Below, in pieces: positions 37,067-46,525 of a stretch of DNA of 64,000 nucleotides (its first letter is position 1; every line of letters begins with the position of its first letter). The notes under the pieces are model-generated. The model was not told the DNA's origin, did no database searches, and saw only the letters and a program-made list of their open reading frames with translations. The position numbers and the translations under genes were made by a program. The stretch spans positions 1-64,000 of the forward strand of contig NZ_VUMY01000004.1 of assembly GCF_009695935.1 (NCBI RefSeq). Reading direction: 5' to 3'. This stretch comes from Mobiluncus porci (GTDB taxonomy: Bacteria > Actinomycetota > Actinomycetes > Actinomycetales > Actinomycetaceae).

Positions 37067-37824
37067 CTAAGCGCTTGCGGCCTGGGCGCGCCGAGTCATT
37101 TTGGTCGTCAAGCGCCCGATGAAAAGCGGATGCCGGTAGGTTAGAGCCATTTGGAGAGACTGCCCGAAAGAGTGGCAGATGACGAACCGTTTTGAGAAAA
37201 TGTGTTTCGCTAAACCGAGGCCGACCTTTTTCGCGTCCACCTTGAACTCCTTGGGGATCGGTAGGCCGGAGGTGGAGGCGGTATTCGTCAAGGGCGGGTG
37301 GAACAGGTGGAAAGAGATTCCGTAGGGCTGATTCTCGATTTCCAGGCACTTTGCGAGCGCTTCGATGGCGCCTTTGGAGGAGGCATAGGGGGAGATGTTC
37401 ATGAAACCCGTCACCCCGACGCCGGAACTTGAAAAAATCACCCGCCCGTGTCCGGCTCGGCGCATCAACGGCAACACCGTTTTGGCAAGCCGCAAGGCCC
37501 CAAAAAAGTTGATATCCATAACTTTCTTATAGGTGTCGTAGTCCGTTCGGGTTCGCTGTCGAAGGTGCAAAGGCAGGCATTGTGGATGGCGACATCGAGG
37601 TCTCCCCACTTTTCGTGGACGAGAGCGACGCCTTGTTGAATACTTTCCAAGTCTTGGGAGTCGGCCAGGATAGGGAGCAATCGCTCGGGATAGTGCGCTC
37701 GCAACTTTTCGAGATTATGCAACTTGATATCCAGCACAGCGACCGAATGATTCATCCGCAACAGGCTTTGTGCCAGGTAAAACCCAATCCCCTGGTTGGC
37801 TCCGACAATAACGATAGTAGACAT
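37067..37824 (-). pseudogene. Short-chain dehydrogenase/reductase interrupted by a frameshift
   Basis: Two minus-strand frames together make one SDR of about 250 residues. The first (start 37824) has the nucleotide-binding IVIVGANQGIGFYLA and HNACLCTFDSEPE; the second continues with TDYDTYKKVMDINFFGALRLAK, the active site SPYASSKGA (Y-x3-K) and a normal C-terminus to 37067. The reading frame changes by one base at about 37541-37556. Everything else is intact, so it is a very recent mutation, a sequence error or, less likely, a programmed shift. Its stop lies only 7 bp from the nucS stop (convergent). Confidence 0.75.
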
Positions 37825-37971
37825 CAGTCCTCCTCAGCTCCCCCGCCCCTATTGGCAAATGCTGAGGGGTTGAAGCGGCTGAAAAATATGGCAAAAGCAA
37901 CTAAACTTCTAGAGTGTGCGTTTCGCCCTCAGGGCCGCAGGTATCGCGCACTTATCGAGGAGGATAGCTTA

Positions 37972-40900
37972 ATGAGTGAACCGAAATACCCAGGTAAAAC
38001 CGAAGTAATCAACGGAAACGGCGCGGTGGCGCGAGTGATGAACCAGGTGTGCGGGGGTGTTATCGGCTACCCCATCACGCCCTCGACGGAAATCTCCGAA
38101 ACCTTTCAGATGAGCTTGGCTCAGGGCCAAAGAAACGTCTGGGGTCGCCACCCCTTCTTCTTTGAACCCGAAGGCGAACACTCGGCTCAATCCGGTGCGA
38201 TGGGCGCGGCCCTGACCGGCGGGAAATTCATCTCCAATGCCTCAAGCTCCCAGGGCATCCTCTACGGTCTGGAGTCTCACTTCGTTACGGTCGGCAAGCG
38301 CATCGGCGGTTTCGTCCTACAGGTCGCGGCTCGCGTGGTGTCGCGCCATTCCCTAAACGTCATGGGTGGTCACGACGATGTCTATTCCCTGCTTCCCGCC
38401 GGCTACACGATTCTTTTCGGGGCTAATCCGGAGGAGGCCGCGGATCTCGCGCTCGTGTCCTACCGCGCCTCGTCTCTATCGCTGATTCCCGTGGCGAACT
38501 GCATGGATGGTTTCGCGACCTCCCACATGATGAGCGAAGCGCGCCTTCCCGAAGCGGAACTCGTCCGCGAGTATCTCGGCGACCCCGAGGGCTACATTCC
38601 CTCCCCGACGACTGCCCAAGAAATCCTGTTTGGCGCCAAGGGGCGGGTTTTCCAGTTCCGCCAATACCTCACGGCTCACGAATCCGAACTCGCCGAGGCC
38701 TCCCGCGATGCCATCGTCACCGTCCTCGAAACTCGGGCGGATGATATCGAGAAAGACATCGCGGGCTGGGTGTTTGATGAATCCATCGCGCCCCAACTCC
38801 CTAGCGACCTGATTCCCGCGTGGCGACGCCAATACGTCAACGCACCCGTCCGTGGCACCCGCCAACTCATCCCGAGCCTCGTGGATGTCAACAATCCCGG
38901 GCTGACCGGTCCGGTCCAAAACCAGCCGGACTTCCAAGCCGGCGTGGCCGACCACCGCACCCACTTCTTGGCTGACGTGCCGCGCCTGGTTCGCCAAGCC
39001 ATGAAGGAATACAACGCGCTGACCGGTCGCGATCTTGCCCCCATCAAGTGCTTCGACACGGACGACGCCGACTTCATCTTCGTCGGCATGGGTTCTATCT
39101 GTGAAGATGTCCGCGCGGTCCTCCCGCACCTGCGCGCCCAAGGTCTCAAAGTCGGCCTCGTCCAGGTCATGCTCCTCCAGCCCTTCCCGGAGGCCGAAGT
39201 CGTGGCGGCTCTCAAGGGGGCGAAACACGTCACGGTGTTGGAGCGCTCCGACCAGGCTGCTCTCGTGAAATTCGTGGAGGCCGCCTTGGTGAAGGCCGGA
39301 CAAAACGCGGCGGCCGCGAAACATGATCGTCCCGCCCGCTATCCCGATATTCCCCCGCTAAAAACCGGAGAACTCCCGATTCTCTCCACCGGCTTCTTCG
39401 GTCTCGGCGGCCACGATGTCCAGCCCCGCCACCTCATCGCTACTGCGAAGGCGATGGCGGCGAAAGACCTCGCCCCCGAGTTCTATATCGGCTCGACGTT
39501 CTTTGACGAGTCAGCAACGGGGGCTCAAAAGGAGCTCCAAGACCGGCTCCGTGAGGCCTATCCGGAAACCACCAAGATGGCGCTCCACTTGGAGGAGAAC
39601 CCGAAAGATCTTCTCCCGCCGGAAACCATGCGGATTCGCTTCCACTCGGTGGGTGGCTACGGGACGATTGCGACGGGCAAGTTGCTCACCGACATTCTCG
39701 CCGAAATGCTGCATCTGCATTCCAAGGCCGCCCCGAAGTACGGCTCGGAGAAGTCCGGCGCGGCGACGAACTACTACATAACGTTGTCTCCGGAGCCCAT
39801 CAAGATCACGAACGCCGAGCTCGAGGACGTCGAAATCGTCGTCTCCCCAGACCACATGGTGTTCTCCCACACGAACCCACTAAAGGGTCTCGCCGAGGGC
39901 GGCACGTTTATCCTCCAGTCCTCCGAAAGTCCGGAGAAACTGTGGGCAACGCTGCCGGCCAAGGCTCGGAAAACCATCCGCGAGAAGCGCATCAACCTCT
40001 TTATTCTCGACGCTTTCGCCGTCGCGAAGGAACACGCTCCCGACCCGGGCCTCCAGACCCGCATGATGGGCGTGGCTTTCATCGGCGCGATTGCGACCAA
40101 GGTAGACCGGATTGCTTCGGGAGCCTCCGAAGAGGACATGCTCGCGAAGATCCACGAACAGATTGACCACAAGTTCGGCGCTAAGGGCAAGAAGATTGTG
40201 GACGCAAACATGGAGGTCGTCCGCGACGGGGCTTCCCACGCCGTGAGGATCGAGTGGGAGAACCTTCCAGATCCAGAAGAAAACAACTCCGGCAAGTGCT
40301 TCCTGCCAGTGCTTTCCGCCCAGATGTGCCAGCGCGGCTCGAACGGCTGTGCGCTCACGAACGGTTTGTTCGACCGTCACTACTTCAACAAGGTGGTGGC
40401 CGAACCCTTTGCGGAAGGCACGATTGGGGAATCACCGGTTTACCCGGGCGCAGGCTACTTCATTCCGCCCGCCTCATCGGCGGCCAAGGATAAAGGCATG
40501 TTCCGCCGCGAGATGCCCGTCTTTGACGCGAGCCTTTGCACCGGCTGTATGGAGTGTGCCCTGGTTTGCCCAGACGGCGCGATTCCGAACACGGTCTTCA
40601 CGATCGAAACCCTTTTGAACACGGCCGCAAAGGAGGCCGGAGACGCGGGGGCTCCGGTGTCGGCCGCGGCTCGTTCGGTGGCTGACGCAATGCGCGCCGC
40701 ACTGTTGGCAACCAAACAGCGTCCCGCGATGGCCGACGTGTTCCGCGAGGCCGCGGGCACAGTCGGGTTAGAGGGCGGCGCCGTGGAGGCGGTAGCGGGT
40801 GTTTTGGGCACTTATCCGGTTTCCCGCACCCGTCCCTTCTTCGATTCGACCGAGAAACAGGCCGCCGGCACGGGCGTCTTGTTCAGCGCCACCATCGACC

Positions 40901-42975
40901 CGTGGAAGTGTACCGGATGTCTCGAATGTGTGGCGGTTTGTGGCCCGAACGCGCTGATTGCTACGGATCAAGATGCTGCCGTTTTGGAGGACGCCCAAAC
41001 GCGTTTCGCCTTCTTGACGAAGCTACCGAATTCACCGAAGGAGTTCTCCGACCCGAACAGCGGGCCGAGCGTGGACATGAAGCGGATTTTCTTGAACCGC
41101 GACAACTACTATGCCACCATCGGCGGTCACGGCGCCTGCAAGGGCTGCGGTGAGGTCACGGCGATTCGGCAAACGATGGCTCTGGCCAACGAGATTAACC
41201 ACGGGCGGGTCGCCGGACACCGCGCCGAACTCGAGGAGCTCGTTGGTGGGTTGAAAGACAAGTTGAAGACCCTGGACGAGTCTTCCGAGTTGGCCGCGAT
41301 TGCGAAGTCAGCAATGGAGCGCCTGGATCGGCGCCTCTACCGCTACGAGGGGCCCGGCGGCGGGCGCGGACCGGCGGGAACCGTGGTCGCGAACTCCACC
41401 GGTTGCTCCTCGGTTTACGCCTCTACGGCGCCGTTCAACCCCTATCAAGAACCGTGGGTCAACGGCCTGTTCCAAGACGCTCAGCCCTTGGCCAAAGGCA
41501 TTTTCGAGGGCTTGGCGGCGGATCTCTCCACCGATGTGTTGGCGCTGCGTCAAGCGCGGGCTATCTTGGACGGAGCCACGGATCCGGCGAAAATCCCGAG
41601 CGATGCCCCGGAGTGGAAGAAGTTTACCGACGAGGAACTCGCGCTGTTGCCGGCAGTAATGAGTATCTCCGGAGACGGCGCGGCCTACGATATCGGTTTC
41701 GGGGCGATGAGCCGCGTGCTGGCTTCGGGAACCCCGATCAAGATGCTGGTTTTGAACACCGGCGCCTACTCCAACACGGGTGGCCAGGCCTCCACGGCCT
41801 CGCTCGAAGGCCAAGATTCCGACCTGTCGCGCTACGGCACCTTCCAAAAAGGCAAGTCCGAGCAACGCAAAGAACTGGGGCTGCTCGCGGCCATGCACCC
41901 GAATGTTTTGGTGGTTTCCACCTCGACTTCCTACCAAGGGCATTTCTTGAAGAACGTGTCCCACGCTTTGAGCCAGACGGATTTCCCGGCGGTGATCGAT
42001 GTCTATACGCCTTGCCAGCCCGAGCACGGTATCGGGGATGACCAAGCCGCGGAACAGTCGCGTCTCGCCGTGAAGTCCCGCATCTCCCCGCTCTATGTCC
42101 ATGAGCCGGCGAACGCGGAGTTCACCGACCGGTTCATGCTGGACGGGAATCCGGATCCGAAGAAACTGTGGTCGCACTACAAGCTGAGCTATAAAGACGA
42201 GGAAGGCAAGACCAAACTCATGGATTTGCCTTACACTCCGGCCGATTTTGCTTACTCCGAGCTGCGGTTCAAGAAGCATTTCGGGAAACTCGCCGAGGAT
42301 GCCACGAACCCGACTCCGCTGGCGGACTTTATTGAAATGCCGCCGGAGGCGCGCGCGGGTTCCACCCCGTTTATCTACGCCGCGGGTCGCGGCGGCGCCT
42401 TGGTGAAGGTACGGGTCTCTCCGGAGATGGTGAAACTCACCAACCAGTGCAAACAGTACTGGACATTCCTCCAGTACCTCTCAGGTCAAGACTTGAAAGA
42501 CCTGCGTAAAGCCAATGGTGAACTCGAAAAGGACTTTGCGGACAAGCTCAAAGCCGCCGAGGCCGAAAAGGAAGAGACCCTGGACCTGATTGCCCAGGCC
42601 ATGGCCGAGGTTGCGGCTACCGGCTCGACCGATGTACCGCTGCCGTTTATCGGCGGAGTCGGCGGCGGCGCGGCTGGGGCGAGCGGAGCGGCCGGGGCCG
42701 CGGGGGCCGGTGCGGCCGGCTCGGGTGACGCTGGCGGGGATGGCGGGGCGCCGTTTATCTACGACCCCGCAACCATCGTCAAGTGTACGGACTGCAAGAC
42801 CTGTTACCAGGAGATTCCCGAGTATTTCGAGGCTTCTACAGAGGTCATCAATGGAGTGCCGACTCCGGTGGCGCGGCTTATCCCCGGTTCTATCGAGTCC
42901 GTGGAAGTCACGCCGGAACTTCGCGCTCGGATTAAGAAGGTCATTGCGAACTGTGACGCGGAGATTATTCTCTAG
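37972..42975 (+). CDS. Giant pyruvate (2-oxoacid):ferredoxin oxidoreductase
   Basis: The enzyme would decarboxylate pyruvate with CoA to acetyl-CoA and reduce ferredoxin. The 1667-aa chain has the alpha-like N-domain (NGNGAVARVMNQVCGGVIGYPITPSTE), the gamma-like domain (FHSVGGYGTIATGKLL, about 562-577) and two 4Fe-4S motifs CTGCMECALVCP (from C856) and CTGCLECVAVCG (from C980). The TPP domain follows with GACKGCGE (C1056, C1059) and SGDGAAYDIGFGAM. After a Gly/Ala linker (about 1558-1592) an extra Cys motif CTDCKTC starts at C1605. Ordinary NifJ/PFOR is about 1170-1230 aa. ATG 37972 has GAGGAGGAT upstream; a longer frame into the SDR region is rejected. Confidence 0.92.
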   Translation: MSEPKYPGKTEVINGNGAVARVMNQVCGGVIGYPITPSTEISETFQMSLAQGQRNVWGRHPFFFEPEGEHSAQSGAMGAALTGGKFISNASSSQGILYGLESHFVTVGKRIGGFVLQVAARVVSRHSLNVMGGHDDVYSLLPAGYTILFGANPEEAADLALVSYRASSLSLIPVANCMDGFATSHMMSEARLPEAELVREYLGDPEGYIPSPTTAQEILFGAKGRVFQFRQYLTAHESELAEASRDAIVTVLETRADDIEKDIAGWVFDESIAPQLPSDLIPAWRRQYVNAPVRGTRQLIPSLVDVNNPGLTGPVQNQPDFQAGVADHRTHFLADVPRLVRQAMKEYNALTGRDLAPIKCFDTDDADFIFVGMGSICEDVRAVLPHLRAQGLKVGLVQVMLLQPFPEAEVVAALKGAKHVTVLERSDQAALVKFVEAALVKAGQNAAAAKHDRPARYPDIPPLKTGELPILSTGFFGLGGHDVQPRHLIATAKAMAAKDLAPEFYIGSTFFDESATGAQKELQDRLREAYPETTKMALHLEENPKDLLPPETMRIRFHSVGGYGTIATGKLLTDILAEMLHLHSKAAPKYGSEKSGAATNYYITLSPEPIKITNAELEDVEIVVSPDHMVFSHTNPLKGLAEGGTFILQSSESPEKLWATLPAKARKTIREKRINLFILDAFAVAKEHAPDPGLQTRMMGVAFIGAIATKVDRIASGASEEDMLAKIHEQIDHKFGAKGKKIVDANMEVVRDGASHAVRIEWENLPDPEENNSGKCFLPVLSAQMCQRGSNGCALTNGLFDRHYFNKVVAEPFAEGTIGESPVYPGAGYFIPPASSAAKDKGMFRREMPVFDASLCTGCMECALVCPDGAIPNTVFTIETLLNTAAKEAGDAGAPVSAAARSVADAMRAALLATKQRPAMADVFREAAGTVGLEGGAVEAVAGVLGTYPVSRTRPFFDSTEKQAAGTGVLFSATIDPWKCTGCLECVAVCGPNALIATDQDAAVLEDAQTRFAFLTKLPNSPKEFSDPNSGPSVDMKRIFLNRDNYYATIGGHGACKGCGEVTAIRQTMALANEINHGRVAGHRAELEELVGGLKDKLKTLDESSELAAIAKSAMERLDRRLYRYEGPGGGRGPAGTVVANSTGCSSVYASTAPFNPYQEPWVNGLFQDAQPLAKGIFEGLAADLSTDVLALRQARAILDGATDPAKIPSDAPEWKKFTDEELALLPAVMSISGDGAAYDIGFGAMSRVLASGTPIKMLVLNTGAYSNTGGQASTASLEGQDSDLSRYGTFQKGKSEQRKELGLLAAMHPNVLVVSTSTSYQGHFLKNVSHALSQTDFPAVIDVYTPCQPEHGIGDDQAAEQSRLAVKSRISPLYVHEPANAEFTDRFMLDGNPDPKKLWSHYKLSYKDEEGKTKLMDLPYTPADFAYSELRFKKHFGKLAEDATNPTPLADFIEMPPEARAGSTPFIYAAGRGGALVKVRVSPEMVKLTNQCKQYWTFLQYLSGQDLKDLRKANGELEKDFADKLKAAEAEKEETLDLIAQAMAEVAATGSTDVPLPFIGGVGGGAAGASGAAGAAGAGAAGSGDAGGDGGAPFIYDPATIVKCTDCKTCYQEIPEYFEASTEVINGVPTPVARLIPGSIESVEVTPELRARIKKVIANCDAEIIL

Positions 42976-42995
42976 GGGCTTTGAAAGGAGTAACA

Positions 42996-45986
42996 ATGCC
43001 AACTTTGGAAGCCACAAAAACTTCAAGAAGTGATGCCATCGGACAGGCCGTCGAAATGCAGGTGCTGCAGCGCCGGTTCCAGGCCAATCCGCGAATGTTC
43101 CAATCCATGTTTGTTGCCGAGGGCTTGGCCCAGCTTCGCGCCGCCTTCGACGCCGGTGAGATTCCGGCGGAACTCACCTGGAAGATTTGGGATTTGCTGC
43201 TTCGCGATGATGCGGTCGGCCAGGTCATGATGCGGTTCGTGTGGGATTTGCCCCTCCCGAAAAAACGTGTCTTCATCAAGGCGATCGACACGCACCTTCG
43301 CGACCGCTACCCGATGTTCGCCGGTCTTTCCGAGAACTGGCCGGCGGGAAACCACATTCCGCCCTATGTTCGGCCGGCGAACCAGCGCGTCCATGACTTC
43401 GACCTCGTCACCCAGGGGTATCTGGGCTATTTGACCCAGGGCTATTCCCAGCGCGAGGTGGATCTCTTTGTCTGGCTCGAGGCCGTGCGCGACAAACATT
43501 GCGCGGACCGGCCCTGTGAACTCGGGGAGCTCCTGAAAGGCAAGAAGGTCGGGGGCTGTCCGGTTCAGATTCACATTCCCGAAGTCATGCAGGCTATTGC
43601 GGAAGGAAAATTTGATGAGGCGTTACGCATCGTGGAGTTCTCCAATCCCTTGCCGAATGTGACCGGGCGGGTGTGTCCCCAAGAGTTGCAGTGCCAAGGT
43701 GTGTGTGTCCACAAGGCTCGGCCCATCGAAATTGGTCAACTCGAGTGGTTCTTGCCTCAAAGGGACAAGCTCGTCAACGGTCGAGACGAGATCATGTCGC
43801 GCTACCAGGGGCGTCCCGACCCGTGGGTGGCGGCGAATAAGCCGCCGATTGCGATTGTGGGCTCGGGTCCCGCGGGGCTCATTAATGCGTTCTTGCTCGC
43901 GAACCAGGGTTTTCCGGTGACGGTTTTCGAGGCTTTCCACACTCTCGGTGGCGTTTTGAAATACGGCATCCCCGAGTTCCGGCTTCCTAACGAGCTCGTT
44001 GATGACGTCGTGGATAAGATTGAGGCCCTGGGCGGGCGGTTCGTGACGAACTTTATTGTCGGGAAAACCGCGACTTTGGACGATTTGAAAGCCGCGGGAT
44101 TCTGGCGGATTTTCGTCGGTACCGGCGCGGGGCTCCCGAAGTTCATGAATGTTCCCGGGGAGCATTTGAACGGGGTTTTGAGCGCGAATGAGTTCCTGAC
44201 TCGCGTGAATCTCATGCACGGCAACCTTGATGAATACGACACGCCCCTGCCCGAGACCGCCGGCAAGGAAGTCCTCGTCATCGGTGGCGGAAACACGGCG
44301 ATGGATGCGGCTCGGACCGCGAAACGTCTCGGCGGGAAGGTCACGATTGTTTATCGCCGGACGAAGGCCGAGATGCCGGCGCGCGTCGAAGAACTCCACC
44401 ACGCCTTGGAAGAGGGCATCGTGGTCGCGGAGCTGCGCTCTCCGGCCGAGTTCTTTGGAGGGGACGAGTCTCGCGGGGGAGACCCCCATCACGTGACTCG
44501 CGCCGCGGTTGACGTGATGCAACTTGGTGAACCCGACGCTTCCGGGAGGCGCCGCCCTGAACGAACCGGCGAACAGGTCGAGATGGCCGCGGACCTCGTC
44601 ATCATGGCACTCGGTAACGGGTCGAACCCGATTATTCGGGACTCCCAGCCGGACCTCGCGGTTCAGGATTGGGGCGCGATCAAGGTCGGTAAGGAGGCGA
44701 ACCCGAATGGGCTGCCGGACGGGCGGATTGCCGGGTCGAATGCGCGGGTCGAGAATCCGGATGCGCCGGTTTCCCACAGTAACGCCGAGGTCACACCGAT
44801 TGCTTCGACCGGAGTGGAGGCGACCGGTGTCACGATGACGCCGACGGCAGGTTTCGAGGACGGGGTTCCGACCCAGGCCACGAACCTTACGGGGATTTAC
44901 TCCGGCGGGGACGCGGCGCGCGGCGGGTCGACGGCGATTAAGGCTGCCGGTGACGGCCAGGCGGCGGCTCACCAAATGTGGGAGGACATGCCCACTTTGG
45001 ATCCCGACGAGGTGCGCGACTGGGTGGGGCGGGCCTTGGCCTACACTCGGGAGGCCGCGGCGCCTTTCAAGATCTTGGAAAAACGCCAACTGTCAGAGCG
45101 GACTTGGGAGATGAAACTCCACGCCCCGATGGTGGCGCGCGCGACTCTCGCCGGACAGTTTGCCAGGTTCATGACCCACGAGAAGGGTGAGCTCATTCCT
45201 TTGACCGTGGCCGATTTTGACCGCGAAGAGGGCTGGATCACGATTGTCACCCAGTCGGTCGGGGTCTCCTCGATTCACTTGAATGCGATGGAGGTCGGCG
45301 AGGCGTTTTACGGGATTGCCGGGCCTCTCGGGATGGCTTCCAAGATGGAGCGCTTTAATCCCACGACCGAGACCGTGTGCTTTGTGGCCGGCGGGGTCGG
45401 GCTCGCTCCGGCTTTCCCGATTGTGCGGGCGCATTTGGAACTTGGGAACCACGTGACGTTGATTTGCGGGGCGCGGAATCGAGATTTGCTGTTCTGGGCC
45501 GATCCGGACGGGGACGTTGACGGGACTTCTTCGGAGCGCGTCGATGTTTTGCGGCGGCAGTATCCAGATTTGTTGGATGTCGTGCTGGCTTCCGATGACG
45601 GGTCTTTCGGGGTCCACGGGACTGTCACCGTTCCGCTGGAATCGATGCTTCGGGATGGGCGCGAAGACGGTCGAAAGATTGTGGAGGTCACGACTCTGGG
45701 CCCGCCGATCATGATGAAGTTCGTGTCGTTGTTGACGAAGCAGTATGGCGTTCCGACTGCCGCTTCGATCAACTCGATTATGGTGGACGCTACGGGGATG
45801 TGCGGGGCGTGCATGGTGCCGTTCATTGACCCGTCAACCGGGAAGATGGTGCGGAAACACGCCTGTGTGGATGGGCCGGAGATTGATGGACACTGTATCG
45901 ATTGGGACAAGTTCTTGCCTAGATTTAATCAGTTCCGTCCCCAGGAAGCGGCGGCGATGCGCGCGGCGAACTCGCGAAGCGCTTGA
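42996..45986 (+). CDS. Fused NfnB-NfnA-like NAD(P)H:ferredoxin oxidoreductase with N-terminal extension
   Basis: The 996-aa protein joins three parts. Residues 1-180 are an unrecognised domain. About 185-640 are GltD/NfnB-like: Cys motif C188..C227-C233-C237, FAD site IAIVGSGPAGL (286-296) and NAD(P) site LVIGGGNTAMDAA. About 690-985 are NfnA/FNR-like with GIAGPLGMASK and the 2Fe-2S ligands MCGACMVPF..KHACVDGPEIDGH. NfnAB is an electron-bifurcating NADH/ferredoxin:NADP+ transhydrogenase. AAAGGAG lies 5 bases before ATG 42996, and the gene is 20 bp after the PFOR gene, so ferredoxin electrons from PFOR are its likely source. A Pro/Asn-rich insertion sits near 595-630. Confidence 0.9.
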   Translation: MPTLEATKTSRSDAIGQAVEMQVLQRRFQANPRMFQSMFVAEGLAQLRAAFDAGEIPAELTWKIWDLLLRDDAVGQVMMRFVWDLPLPKKRVFIKAIDTHLRDRYPMFAGLSENWPAGNHIPPYVRPANQRVHDFDLVTQGYLGYLTQGYSQREVDLFVWLEAVRDKHCADRPCELGELLKGKKVGGCPVQIHIPEVMQAIAEGKFDEALRIVEFSNPLPNVTGRVCPQELQCQGVCVHKARPIEIGQLEWFLPQRDKLVNGRDEIMSRYQGRPDPWVAANKPPIAIVGSGPAGLINAFLLANQGFPVTVFEAFHTLGGVLKYGIPEFRLPNELVDDVVDKIEALGGRFVTNFIVGKTATLDDLKAAGFWRIFVGTGAGLPKFMNVPGEHLNGVLSANEFLTRVNLMHGNLDEYDTPLPETAGKEVLVIGGGNTAMDAARTAKRLGGKVTIVYRRTKAEMPARVEELHHALEEGIVVAELRSPAEFFGGDESRGGDPHHVTRAAVDVMQLGEPDASGRRRPERTGEQVEMAADLVIMALGNGSNPIIRDSQPDLAVQDWGAIKVGKEANPNGLPDGRIAGSNARVENPDAPVSHSNAEVTPIASTGVEATGVTMTPTAGFEDGVPTQATNLTGIYSGGDAARGGSTAIKAAGDGQAAAHQMWEDMPTLDPDEVRDWVGRALAYTREAAAPFKILEKRQLSERTWEMKLHAPMVARATLAGQFARFMTHEKGELIPLTVADFDREEGWITIVTQSVGVSSIHLNAMEVGEAFYGIAGPLGMASKMERFNPTTETVCFVAGGVGLAPAFPIVRAHLELGNHVTLICGARNRDLLFWADPDGDVDGTSSERVDVLRRQYPDLLDVVLASDDGSFGVHGTVTVPLESMLRDGREDGRKIVEVTTLGPPIMMKFVSLLTKQYGVPTAASINSIMVDATGMCGACMVPFIDPSTGKMVRKHACVDGPEIDGHCIDWDKFLPRFNQFRPQEAAAMRAANSRSA

Positions 45987-46031
45987 ACCGTAACCGCCGA
46001 CCAGAGCCACGGAGTCAGATTTCCGCGGAGC

Positions 46032-46345
46032 CACGGGATCAGACCTCTCAGCGCGCGCTGGCAGCGAAGCATTAGCCAGCGCGTAATAGTGTGGAGCCGC
46101 CCGGAAAAACGGAGTTTTTCAGGCGGAACACCTCTCACGGCGCTTGCGCCGTGTGGAGCCAGAAGGGTCTGACCCCTGTGCGCGCAACTTTGCTTCGCAA
46201 AGCTGCGCGCCGTTTCACAAGGCCATCGGCAATGCTCAGGTCTTGCTCGGCATTGCGCTTGACCTTCATCGCGGTGCTTGTAACACTAGCGTATTGCGCG
46301 CCGCTTCCTTGACCTCGGAAATGCTCGAGCAAGCTCGGCATTTCC
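46032..46345. repeat. Palindrome-dense island with at least six stem-loops
   Basis: The gene-free stretch holds nested hairpins: GCGCTGGC/GCCAGCGC (46055-46082), CCGCC..GGCGG with GAAAAAC/GTTTTTC (46097-46126), CACGGCGC/GCGCCGTG (46136-46153), a GCTTCGC-looped stem (46180-46210), GCAATGC/GCATTGC (46229-46256) and GGAAATGC/GCATTTCC with CGAGC/GCTCG (46317-46345). The first three lie between arms GGGATCAGACC (46035-46045) and GGGTCTGACCC (46165-46175), an inverted copy of the GGGTCAGACCC family. The last repeats the cassette seen at 36.2 kb. It separates the Nfn gene from tRNA-Leu. Confidence 0.75.
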
Positions 46346-46361
46346 TCGGCCTGCGTCGTTG

Positions 46362-46443
46362 TGCGCGAGAGGGGACTTGAACCCCTACGTCGTAAGACAC
46401 TAGAACCTAAATCTAGCGCGTCTACCAATTCCGCCACTCGCGC
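46362..46443 (-). tRNA. tRNA-Leu (TAG)
   Basis: The minus strand gives an 82-nt class II tRNA. The acceptor stem GCGCGAG/CTCGCGC is at 46443-46437 with 46369-46363, and the discriminator is A at 46362. The anticodon stem CTAGA/TCTAG encloses TTTAGGT, so the anticodon is TAG. A long variable arm TGTCTTACGACGT and the T-arm GGGGTTCAAGTCCCC are present. No CCA is encoded. A repeat-cassette hairpin follows its 3' end, much as at tRNA-Tyr. Confidence 0.96.
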
Positions 46444-46525
46444 GATTCCAGACCATTTTAGGGGAAAGACTCGGACGCTCAAAACCAGTGGACGAGTCCA
46501 GGAGGTGTTTTCACAGGGAATGCCT

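Noticed and set aside
37582-37971. 390-bp upstream extension of the PFOR reading frame
   Set aside because: It runs antisense through the SDR gene, has no PFOR similarity and no ribosome site; ATG 37972 has GAGGAGG at good distance.
43623-45089. 488-residue minus-strand frame antisense to the Nfn-type gene
   Set aside because: Long antisense frames are common opposite GC-rich genes; no motif or ribosome site is seen, and the plus-strand gene has clear domains.
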